From Candidatus Bathyarchaeota archaeon (lineage in GTDB: Archaea; Thermoproteota; Bathyarchaeia; 40CM-2-53-6; FEN-987): 6,934 nt of DNA. The notes beneath the pieces are model-generated. The model was given only the letters and a program-made list of their open reading frames with translations. It did no database searches and was not told the origin of the DNA. The stretch's first letter is position 1; each line of letters begins with the position of its first letter. This document shows, one piece after another, positions 1 to 5,825 of the stretch. Location: assembly GCA_023247835.1 (NCBI GenBank), contig JAHFFU010000013.1:1-6934 (forward strand). The letters are read 5' to 3'. Both the position numbers and the translations under genes were made by a program.

Positions 1-171
1 CGATCATTCTCGCTAATAGTGCAGAACGCGGAGACAGTACGCCTAGTCTCCGGCGGGGCTTCGAAGTCGGTCTCGGAACTCAAATCGGGCGACGAGGTCT
101 TGGTCAGGGTCGAGGAAGGCGGACGGCATTTTGGGACATTGGTAGCCGATGAAATGGTGATAGAACGCTGA
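1..171 (+). CDS. aroB': 3-dehydroquinate synthase II (archaeal AroB' type), C-terminal end only
   Basis: Frame 1 is open from the first base to a TGA at 169-171 and gives 56 residues; the rest of the gene lies before the window. The visible part contains QNAETVRLVS, then SELKSGDEVLVRVEEGGRHFGT, and ends in VIER. This is the characteristic C-terminus of the archaeal type II enzyme. From family knowledge, this enzyme performs an NAD-dependent oxidative deamination and cyclisation of 2-amino-3,7-dideoxy-D-threo-hept-6-ulosonate to 3-dehydroquinate. It replaces the DAHP-based bacterial AroB and acts in the cytoplasm. The family normally has about 330-390 residues, so most of it is missing. The product feeds AroD, encoded next, and the stop codon overlaps the probable aroD start by four bases. 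The identification is firm despite the short length, because the C-terminal motif and the neighbours agree. Confidence 0.9.
   Translation, partial: RSFSLIVQNAETVRLVSGGASKSVSELKSGDEVLVRVEEGGRHFGTLVADEMVIER
156..161 (+). promoter_or_regulatory. Shine-Dalgarno site GGTGAT deciding the aroD start
   Basis: GGTGAT is a perfect complement of the ATCACC of the usual archaeal 16S rRNA 3' end. It lies six bases before a CTG at 168-170. No comparable site precedes the first in-frame ATG at 195. It therefore supports initiation at the CTG. The same bases also encode the conserved end of the upstream synthase, so chance cannot be excluded. Confidence 0.5.
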
Positions 172-830
172 CCTCCAAGATATGCCTCTCAATCATGGTA
201 GATGGAAATGAGAACATCGACCAACTACTGGGGCTGATATCCCAAAAGAAACCGGACCTAGTAGAGTTTCGGCTCGACAACCTAAGCAACTCTGGAGCGC
301 TGGAGGATATTGCACGGAAGAAAACCTTCCCGGCTATAGCTACCGACAAATCGAATCGAAATGCTGCCACGACGGTAAAGCTCCTCCTAGGAGCAGCCTC
401 TGCAGGCTTTGAATTCGTTGACGTAGACCTTGCTTCTCCTCTCGCTAAGGCTGCTGTCCATCAGATTAAGTCGCTTGGTGCGGAAGTGATAGTTTCGTTC
501 CACGACAACTCGAAAACGCCGTTACCAGATCAATTGAAGAAAGTCTTGGATTCGCAAATCAAGGCCGGGAGCGACGTCTGCAAGGTCGTTACGACCGCGC
601 TTCACCCGCACGACAACCTGAGCATACTGCACTTTCTCGAAGAGAAATCGGCGGAAACTAGGCTAGTATCATTTGCCATGGGGCGTCATGGCATTCCATC
701 AAGAATCCTCTCGCCCTTGTTCGGCGCGGAATTCACCTTCGCCTCGCTCGCCGAGGCCTCCAAGACGGCCGACGGCCAGCTGACCATCGACAATCTTCGA
801 AGTGTGTGGCAAATACTTGGAGTTCAATAA
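168..830 (+). CDS. aroD: 3-dehydroquinate dehydratase, type I
   Basis: This enzyme dehydrates 3-dehydroquinate to 3-dehydroshikimate through a Schiff-base lysine (class I aldolase-like TIM barrel). Start: the first in-frame ATG is at 195 (211 residues), but the codons before it read KICLSI, which is the conserved first strand of type I enzymes. The frame is closed by TGA at 150-152, and the only plausible earlier start is CTG 168, which gives 220 residues. That start has a CTGA overlap with the upstream stop and a GGTGAT site. Numbered from CTG, visible motifs are EFRLD with E33 and R35, SFHDNSKTP with the catalytic-type His112, the Schiff-base-type Lys139 in DVCKVV, GIPSR with Arg179, FAS with Ser193, and DGQL with Gln204. 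Oddities: the usual Arg and EGG motif after the second barrel strand is replaced by IATDKSNRN, and the usual APGQ loop reads ADGQ. Length is typical for archaeal AroD. Identification is secure; the exact start is probable. Confidence 0.93.
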   Translation: MTSKICLSIMVDGNENIDQLLGLISQKKPDLVEFRLDNLSNSGALEDIARKKTFPAIATDKSNRNAATTVKLLLGAASAGFEFVDVDLASPLAKAAVHQIKSLGAEVIVSFHDNSKTPLPDQLKKVLDSQIKAGSDVCKVVTTALHPHDNLSILHFLEEKSAETRLVSFAMGRHGIPSRILSPLFGAEFTFASLAEASKTADGQLTIDNLRSVWQILGVQ

Positions 831-1704
831 CCGAACGATTTCTGGAAAGACGGTGGTGTACGGTCTGATCGGAGACCCCGTCGACCATTCCATGAGCCCA
901 GCAATTCAAAACGCCGCCTTTCGATCAACGGGGATAGACGCCGTATACGTGCCCCTTCATGTGAAACGGCAGAGTCTGAGGGATGCCATCCAAGGCTTGC
1001 GAGCTCTGGAGGTGAAAGGGTTCAACGTCACAGCCCCTCACAAGGTGAGTGTTCTGCGCTATCTCGACAAGATCGAAACCTCAGCCGCCGCTATCGGTTC
1101 GGTAAACACCGTCACCAACGAAGACGGGAAACTCTGCGGTTACAACACAGATGGGGCCGGAGCCCTTAAGGCACTAGAAGAGGCTGGCGCCTCGCCAGAT
1201 GGAAAATCAATTCTCATATTTGGGGCTGGAGGCGCAAGCCGAGCCATCGCTTACACGCTGGCTCAGCATGGTAACTCGGTCCGAATCGTGAACAGAACAA
1301 TCGCGAAAGCAAAGGAGTTGGCACGTCGGGTACGCGGGAAATTCCACATCGACGTTGCATATGCCTCTCTTTCGAGCAAGCTGCTCAGGGTTTTCGTTGA
1401 ACAGGGGGACATTGTTGTGAACGCGTCGTCAATGGGAATGGATGGAATGGCCAATCCCCCTGTCGAGGTAAAATGGTTGCGTCCAGATCAGTGGGTCTTC
1501 GACTTAGTCTACAAGCCGCTTCAAACTAGATTTCTCGAAGTAGCTGGCTTGGCGGGGGCAAAGAGCATCACCGGCTTGGACATGTTGGTCAATCAAGGCG
1601 CCTGCTCGTTCGAATTGTGGACAGGGAGAAAGGCACCGATGCTCGAGATGCGTCATGCGATAGCTCAGAAGATGCTGGCGATGGAGCATGCCGAAAGTAG
1701 CTGA
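802..1704 (+). CDS. aroE: Shikimate 5-dehydrogenase (NADP-dependent)
   Basis: This enzyme reduces 3-dehydroshikimate to shikimate with NADPH. Numbered from GTG 802 (300 residues), the substrate domain has YGLIGDPVDHSMSP with Ser30 and Ser32, then FNVTAPHK with the catalytic-type Lys81, GSVNT at 100-103, and YNTDG with the partner Asp117. The Rossmann domain has GAGGASRA at 141-148 and NRT at 164-166, a motif associated with NADP preference. The C-terminal part has NASSMGM (208-213), DLVYKPL (234-240) and GLDMLVNQGA (258-267). All key residues are present. The start is unclear: GTG 802 overlaps aroD by 29 bases, TTG 817 overlaps by 14, and GTG 853 or 856 would cut off ISGKT, which resembles the N-terminus of relatives. 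None of the upstream starts has a clear ribosome binding site, so translation may depend on coupling to aroD. The end overlaps the kinase gene by 17 bases. Confidence 0.95.
   Translation: MCGKYLEFNNRTISGKTVVYGLIGDPVDHSMSPAIQNAAFRSTGIDAVYVPLHVKRQSLRDAIQGLRALEVKGFNVTAPHKVSVLRYLDKIETSAAAIGSVNTVTNEDGKLCGYNTDGAGALKALEEAGASPDGKSILIFGAGGASRAIAYTLAQHGNSVRIVNRTIAKAKELARRVRGKFHIDVAYASLSSKLLRVFVEQGDIVVNASSMGMDGMANPPVEVKWLRPDQWVFDLVYKPLQTRFLEVAGLAGAKSITGLDMLVNQGACSFELWTGRKAPMLEMRHAIAQKMLAMEHAESS
1677..1682 (+). promoter_or_regulatory. Possible Shine-Dalgarno site GGCGAT for the shikimate kinase gene
   Basis: GGCGAT matches five of six positions of the complement to the archaeal 16S tail and lies five bases before ATG 1688, inside the end of aroE. 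A GGAG at 1683-1686 is too close to the start to serve. Similar GGYGAT sites precede aroD and tyrA at the same distance. Confidence 0.35.
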
Positions 1705-2569
1705 GGCAATAAGCCATGGAGCCGTTACCATAGTGAATGCCATGGCCACGGGCAAAGGCGCAGCCCTCGGCGTAAAGCTTTGGACTAGAGCAAAGGTGAC
1801 TCTAACAAATCAACCGGGCCAATTCAGAGGGCGTAATTTAAGTGACCCAGACGAAGACACAAACTTAATCGAAACAGCCGCTCACCACGCCTTCCGAAAG
1901 CTCAATGCGGACAAACACTTCGGAGCGCTCGTCGAAACCTATTCCAACATTCCGGTGGCAGTCGGCCTCAAGAGCAGCAGCGCGGCCAGCAACGCCGTTG
2001 CACTCGCCAGCCTGAAAGTGCTCGGTAGGAAAGCAAGCGATATCCAGACTGTGAAGCTAGGCGTTGAGGCCAGCCTCCAAGCAGGAGTAACGCTGACCGG
2101 CGCTTATGACGATGCCTGCGCCTGCTACTTCGGCGGGCTTGTGATAACGGACAACACGCACCGACGAATTCTCAAACGTTTCAAGCCCAAGGGCCACCTT
2201 CGTGTTCTTATCCACGTGCCAAACCAGAAAAAGTACACCAGCGATGTAGACCAGGCATCGCTAAGAAAGGTCAAGTCATTTGTTCAAGTTGCTCACCGAG
2301 AGGCACTAAGGGGCAACTATTGGAATTCCCTAACTTTGAACGGCCTGATCTACTGCAAAGCGTTCGGTTATGATGTCAAGCCGATCAGGGAGGCTCTCAC
2401 CGGGGGGGCTATCGCTGCGGGTTTGACTGGAAAAGGGCCCGCAGTGGCCGCAATCGTCCCAAAAACCGACGTAGAAAATGTTCTTTCGGCCTGGGACTCG
2501 CTTCAAGGCAGAATTATTGAAACATCATTCAACTTCGAGAAAGCAAAGTTGCTGAAGGTGGCAAGTTGA
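1688..2569 (+). CDS. aroK: Shikimate kinase, archaeal GHMP-superfamily type
   Basis: This enzyme phosphorylates the 3-hydroxyl of shikimate with ATP. It belongs to the galactokinase/homoserine kinase (GHMP) fold and is unrelated to bacterial P-loop AroK, so the two types are non-homologous replacements. The 293 residues fit the archaeal family (about 280-290). Visible motifs are NAMATGKGAALG near residues 17-28 (conserved N-terminal segment), the phosphate-binding GLKSSSAASNA at 93-103, TGAYDDACACYFGG at 137-150, and the third GHMP motif GLTGKGPAVAAI at 245-256. GAYDDA and ATGKG separate shikimate kinases of this type from homoserine kinases, and the position between aroE and aroA agrees. ATG 1688 gives an N-terminus matching relatives in length (about 16 residues before NAMATGKG). 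The gene overlaps aroE by 17 bases, and its TGA overlaps the TTG of aroA by four (TTGA). No broken motif was seen. Confidence 0.95.
   Translation: MPKVAEAISHGAVTIVNAMATGKGAALGVKLWTRAKVTLTNQPGQFRGRNLSDPDEDTNLIETAAHHAFRKLNADKHFGALVETYSNIPVAVGLKSSSAASNAVALASLKVLGRKASDIQTVKLGVEASLQAGVTLTGAYDDACACYFGGLVITDNTHRRILKRFKPKGHLRVLIHVPNQKKYTSDVDQASLRKVKSFVQVAHREALRGNYWNSLTLNGLIYCKAFGYDVKPIREALTGGAIAAGLTGKGPAVAAIVPKTDVENVLSAWDSLQGRIIETSFNFEKAKLLKVAS
2555..2561 (+). promoter_or_regulatory. Shine-Dalgarno site for aroA
   Basis: AAGGTGG, with a GGTG core complementary to the 16S rRNA tail, ends four bases before the TTG at 2566-2568. The TTG overlaps the kinase stop as TTGA. It supports a TTG start, which also gives the expected EPSP synthase N-terminus. 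Confidence 0.5.
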
Positions 2570-3837
2570 ACGTAACCATTACCCCAAAGCGTGTTCTTGA
2601 AGGAGAGATAACAGCGCCACCTTCCAAAGCCCACACACATCGCGGGCTTTTCGCTGGACTCTTGTCCCGGGGTGTTACCAAAATAGAAAACCCGCTTCCA
2701 TGCGCGGACACCGAGGCAACGGCCAGTGCTATTTCATCTTTGGGTGCAAGCGTGGAGCGTGAGGAAAGAGCTTGGACTGTCCAGAGTAATGGAAGTCCAA
2801 GGGCGAGGGCGAACGAGATTGATTGCGGCGAGTCCGGGGTTACCTTGCGTTTCACGATCCCAATCGCATCTCTGACGGGAGCCCGAATTAGGCTCTCAGG
2901 TAGAGAGAGCTTGATGCGAAGACCCGTCGAACCGCTCGCTGAGGCGATGAACCAACTTGGTGTGAAAGTGTTTGCGGATTGGGACGCAGTTCGTGTGGAG
3001 GGGGGCCCACCCAAAGGCGGTAGAGTCCGCATTCGCGGGGACGTAAGCTCCCAATTCATCTCAGGCCTAATTCTCGCAGCACCGATGATGGGAGAAGGGC
3101 TACAGGTGCAGTTAACCTCGCCGTTAGAATCGCGCAGTTACGTCTCGCTGACTATTGAGTGCATGAAACGTCATGGCATTGAGGTCAAGTCGAATGATGA
3201 TACGTCACTATTCGAAATAACTTCAGGACAAAGGTACAGACCAGCCGTTCATCATGTTCCCGGCGATTATTCCTCTGCTGCGTTCACTATGTCCGCAGCT
3301 GCCATTACTGGTTCCAATTTGCTAATTCGTGGTCTTCCGCAAGAGAATTCCGAGCCTGATTCAGTCGTGGTTGAAATCTTGTCCAAGATGGGGGTTGGAA
3401 CACGTTATGTGACCGAAGGAGTTTTGGTGGAGGGCGGCCGACTAACGGGAATTGATGTCGATCTCCGTGACTGCCCGGACCTAGGCCCTGTTATAGCTGT
3501 CTTGGGATGCTATGCGGATGGGGAAACGCGGATCAGCGGAGCGGGGAGGTTGCGCTACAAAGAATCAGACAGATTAGACGCAGTCACATCAGAGTTAAGG
3601 TCACTTGGCGCTGACATTGAAGAGACCGAGGACGGCCTAATTGCCTCTGGGCCGTGTTCTCTAAAGGCAGGCATTGTCCACTCGCATGGAGATCATAGGA
3701 TTGCAATGGCACTTAGCGTTGCAGCCCTAGGGGCAAAGGACCAAGTTGTCATCAAAGGTGCTGAATGCGTGAGCAAATCGTATCCAAACTTCTTCCACGA
3801 TCTGCGATCACTTGGAGTTGAAGTAGTTGGCGGATAG
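2566..3837 (+). CDS. aroA: 3-phosphoshikimate 1-carboxyvinyltransferase (EPSP synthase)
   Basis: This enzyme condenses shikimate-3-phosphate with phosphoenolpyruvate to EPSP, the sixth pathway step and the target of glyphosate in sensitive enzymes. The 423 residues span both inverse alpha/beta domains. Visible motifs are PPSKAHTHR at 18-26 (Lys21, Arg26), DCGESGVTLRF at 86-96 with Arg95, RRPVEPL at 118-124, DVSSQFISGL at 159-168, PGDYSSAAF at 232-240, DCPDLGP at 302-308, YKESDRL at 331-337, HGDHRIAMA at 374-382 and SKSYPNFF at 403-410. TTG 2566 is the likely start, because the protein then begins MNVTITPKRVLEGEITAPPSK, as expected for the family. Oddities: the Ser that normally follows the first-motif Lys (Ser23 in E. 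coli) is Ala22, and the N-x-G-T type loop reads ESGV. The frame is intact, so the protein is probably active. It overlaps the kinase gene by four bases and aroC by eleven. Confidence 0.96.
   Translation: MNVTITPKRVLEGEITAPPSKAHTHRGLFAGLLSRGVTKIENPLPCADTEATASAISSLGASVEREERAWTVQSNGSPRARANEIDCGESGVTLRFTIPIASLTGARIRLSGRESLMRRPVEPLAEAMNQLGVKVFADWDAVRVEGGPPKGGRVRIRGDVSSQFISGLILAAPMMGEGLQVQLTSPLESRSYVSLTIECMKRHGIEVKSNDDTSLFEITSGQRYRPAVHHVPGDYSSAAFTMSAAAITGSNLLIRGLPQENSEPDSVVVEILSKMGVGTRYVTEGVLVEGGRLTGIDVDLRDCPDLGPVIAVLGCYADGETRISGAGRLRYKESDRLDAVTSELRSLGADIEETEDGLIASGPCSLKAGIVHSHGDHRIAMALSVAALGAKDQVVIKGAECVSKSYPNFFHDLRSLGVEVVGG
3814..3817 (+). promoter_or_regulatory. Shine-Dalgarno site GGAG for aroC
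   Basis: GGAG lies nine bases before TTG 3827, inside the end of aroA. The TTG is preceded directly by an in-frame TAG at 3824-3826, and no ATG or GTG occurs before the conserved FGESHG motif. The TTG start is therefore effectively forced. Confidence 0.45.
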
Positions 3838-4975
3838 TTCATTCGGAAAGCAGTTCTGCGTCACCGTATTCGGCGAGAGCCACGGGCCAGGCGTCGCGGT
3901 TGTCATCGATGGGTGCCCGGCCGGGCTTCAGCTGAGTCCAGAGGATATTCAGGTCGAACTCGAGCGAAGGATGCCGCCTGACCCTAGCGTGACCTCAGCC
4001 CGGCGCGAAAAGGACGAAGTGCAATTCCTATCAGGGGTCTTCGAAGGTTACACTACGGGCGCCCCTGTCGCCATGCTGACCTTGAACAAGGATGTTAGGT
4101 CACAAGATTATGACAAGTTGAAGTTCGTCGCTAGGCCGGGACACGCAGACTATCCTACCCGAATCAAGTACGGAGGCTTCAATGATCTTCGAGGCGGCGG
4201 CCGCGCCAGCGGCAGAATGACCGTCCCAATCACCATGGCGGGGGCGGTCGCAAAGAAATTGTTGCGTACGATCGGTATCGAGGTCTTTGCGCACACCGTC
4301 CAAATTCACAACATCAAACTGGAACGCCAATTATCACATGAAACCATAAAACGAAACGCTTACTCCAACGCGGTACGATGTGCAGACCCAGAAACCGCCG
4401 AGAAAATGAAAGAGGCGATCCTGAAAACGCGGAACGAGGGAGACAGCCTTGGCGGAATCGTAGAATGCATTGCCGAAAGAGTGCCGCCGGGGATCGGTGA
4501 GCCTTTCTTCGACAGCCTTGACGCAGACGTTGCGAAGATTGCTTTCAGCATTCCGGCCGTTAAGGGCTTCGAGGTGGGTTTAGGATTTCAGGCCTCTGCT
4601 GTCAAGGGGTCCGAGAATAACGATTCGTATACGGTACGTGAAGGCAAGGTCGAGACACTGACGAATAATGCAGGTGGGATACTTGGCGGATTATCGAATG
4701 GTATGCCAATTGTGGTGCGGGTTGCATTCAAGCCGCCTTCATCGATACCCAAGGAGCAGAAAACAGTCAACCTGAAAGAGATGCAAGATACTACGGTGCA
4801 GATTGCCGGCCGGCATGACCCTTGCATAGTGCCCAAGGCGGTCCCAGTTGTTGAGGCGGCGATGGCAATCGTTTTGGTCGATCATTGCCTTCGGGCCGGC
4901 GCTATTCCACGCGTTCTCAGCCAGAATCGCGTGGATGAAGTCAATCAGGGCTCGAAGCTTCAACAGCCGCATTGA
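3827..4975 (+). CDS. aroC: Chorismate synthase
   Basis: This enzyme catalyses the anti-1,4 elimination of phosphate from EPSP to give chorismate, using reduced FMN as a catalyst. The 382 residues match archaeal family length. Visible motifs are SSFGKQF near the start, FGESHGPG at 15-22 with the conserved His19, RRMPPDPSVTSARREKDEV at 47-65, ARPGHADYP at 102-110 with His106, DLRGGGRASGRMT at 120-132, GGILGGLSNGMPI at 283-295 and AGRHDPCIVPKAVPVVEAA at 327-345. Start: TTG 3827 is the only usual start codon between an in-frame TAG and the first motif, and it yields MADSSFGKQF, the usual N-terminus. The gene overlaps aroA by eleven bases. Its last 35 bases are antisense to the end of tyrA, so the poorly conserved C-terminal tail (after about residue 366) shares DNA with the opposite gene. 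It is the last gene of the plus-strand operon. Confidence 0.97.
   Translation: MADSSFGKQFCVTVFGESHGPGVAVVIDGCPAGLQLSPEDIQVELERRMPPDPSVTSARREKDEVQFLSGVFEGYTTGAPVAMLTLNKDVRSQDYDKLKFVARPGHADYPTRIKYGGFNDLRGGGRASGRMTVPITMAGAVAKKLLRTIGIEVFAHTVQIHNIKLERQLSHETIKRNAYSNAVRCADPETAEKMKEAILKTRNEGDSLGGIVECIAERVPPGIGEPFFDSLDADVAKIAFSIPAVKGFEVGLGFQASAVKGSENNDSYTVREGKVETLTNNAGGILGGLSNGMPIVVRVAFKPPSSIPKEQKTVNLKEMQDTTVQIAGRHDPCIVPKAVPVVEAAMAIVLVDHCLRAGAIPRVLSQNRVDEVNQGSKLQQPH
4906..4935. other. Hairpin at the convergent aroC/tyrA junction
   Basis: TCCACGCG (4906-4913) pairs with CGCGTGGA (4928-4935). The stem continues inward as TTCT (4914-4917) with AGAA (4923-4926) past one bulged T at 4927, leaving a five-base loop, CAGCC. 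This makes 12 base pairs in all. It lies in the aroC coding sequence about 40 bases before its stop, and five bases beyond the tyrA stop on the other strand. No T-run follows on either strand, so it is not a classical intrinsic terminator. It could protect or define the tyrA mRNA 3' end, or it could be chance. Confidence 0.45.
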
Positions 4976-5825
4976 AACGCCCGTGCACGCCAGGGAACAT
5001 AGCGTCTCTTTGAAGATAGCGTCGCCCTTTCTTTAGATCTTCAACCAATCTGCCTTGCTCCCCTCTGCTAAGCATTGAAAGGGTTCTGTGGCTGTACTTT
5101 ACCAACGTCTTGAGCGCATTCAAAGAATGCTTGCTGTCCATCAAAATGGAGGCCTCATTGTTGAAGCTTTCTTGGTAAAGTACCTCGGCGATCAGTAACT
5201 GGAGTTTGAAGGTTGTACCGGCCATAGCCTGTATCTGCTTCGGCCCGACGCCGTAGGATTTCAGGGTGTTGACCAATGCGATATTCATGAAGTGCGGTAG
5301 GGCCAATGTGATTGAGGCGAGTCTGTCGTGCTGGACAAAATCGCTTCGGATGATCCTCGCGCCCTTTTTTCGGAATAGGGAAAGAAATTTGCTCGCAGCC
5401 ATGTTGCCGCGTGGGAGCAAGGTCGTTACAATTGTTTTCCCGGTGAAGTTCCTGATGCCCGGCCCAAACATTGGGTGAATACTGAGCACAGTTATTCCTC
5501 GCCCTTTCATATCCTGAAGTGTTCCTTTGACGGGCTCCTTGATTGAAGAAATTTCGACAAGAAGGCATCTGCGGGAGAGATGTGGTTCGATTTCTTCCAA
5601 AAGACTCTTAGTTACATGGGTAGGTGTGGCCAGAAGCACCAGCTGTGCTGGTCGAACCGCAAGCCTCGGATCCTCGAGGAACTGGAACCCTTGCTTTCGG
5701 GCAAGATTCTTCGCGACGCTTTTGTTCTTATCGCAGATTATAATTCGGTAACCGCTTTTCTTAAGAAAACTCGCTAACCAAGCACCCATTCGGCCTGCTC
5801 CGCCGATGACGGTTGCTATGGCCAT
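4941..5825 (-). CDS. tyrA: Prephenate (or arogenate) dehydrogenase
   Basis: This enzyme oxidatively decarboxylates prephenate to 4-hydroxyphenylpyruvate, or arogenate to tyrosine. It has 294 residues in two parts. An N-terminal Rossmann domain carries TVIGGAGRMG at 5-14, ISSIKEPV at 92-99 and HPMFGPG at 117-123 with the conserved His117. A helical C-terminal dimerisation region has HDRLASITLALPHF at 166-179 with the catalytic-type His178. Asp32 in IICDKN at the end of the second strand suggests NAD preference. No chorismate mutase domain is fused. Oddity: TTFKLQL at 204-210 aligns by eye with the YRLEL segment of E. coli TyrA, placing Lys207 where the prephenate-binding Arg294 would be. The start ATG lies inside the end of the aminotransferase gene (10-base overlap) with a GGCGAT site six bases upstream, so the two genes are probably cotranscribed. 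Its end overlaps aroC by 35 bases. Substrate choice cannot be read from the sequence. Confidence 0.9.
   Translation of the reverse strand: MAIATVIGGAGRMGAWLASFLKKSGYRIIICDKNKSVAKNLARKQGFQFLEDPRLAVRPAQLVLLATPTHVTKSLLEEIEPHLSRRCLLVEISSIKEPVKGTLQDMKGRGITVLSIHPMFGPGIRNFTGKTIVTTLLPRGNMAASKFLSLFRKKGARIIRSDFVQHDRLASITLALPHFMNIALVNTLKSYGVGPKQIQAMAGTTFKLQLLIAEVLYQESFNNEASILMDSKHSLNALKTLVKYSHRTLSMLSRGEQGRLVEDLKKGRRYLQRDAMFPGVHGRFNAAVEASSPD

Noticed and set aside
104..370. Minus-strand open frame opposite the aroB'/aroD junction
   Set aside because: It crosses two well-supported plus-strand genes and has no motif or ribosome binding site of note.
2529..3059. 176-residue open frame on the minus strand opposite the kinase end and aroA
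   Set aside because: It is antisense to well-conserved aroA codons, shows no recognisable motif and has low-complexity Ser/Pro/Leu-rich content typical of a shadow frame.
5028..5034. TTTCTTT as a possible archaeal U-tract terminator for the aroC operon, about 53 bases past its stop
   Set aside because: The tract is short and interrupted, and lies inside tyrA coding sequence; too weak to call as a feature without transcript data.
5155..5568. 137-residue open frame on the minus strand within tyrA in another frame
   Set aside because: The tyrA frame across the same bases carries the Rossmann-family and histidine motifs; this frame shows none and has shadow-like composition.
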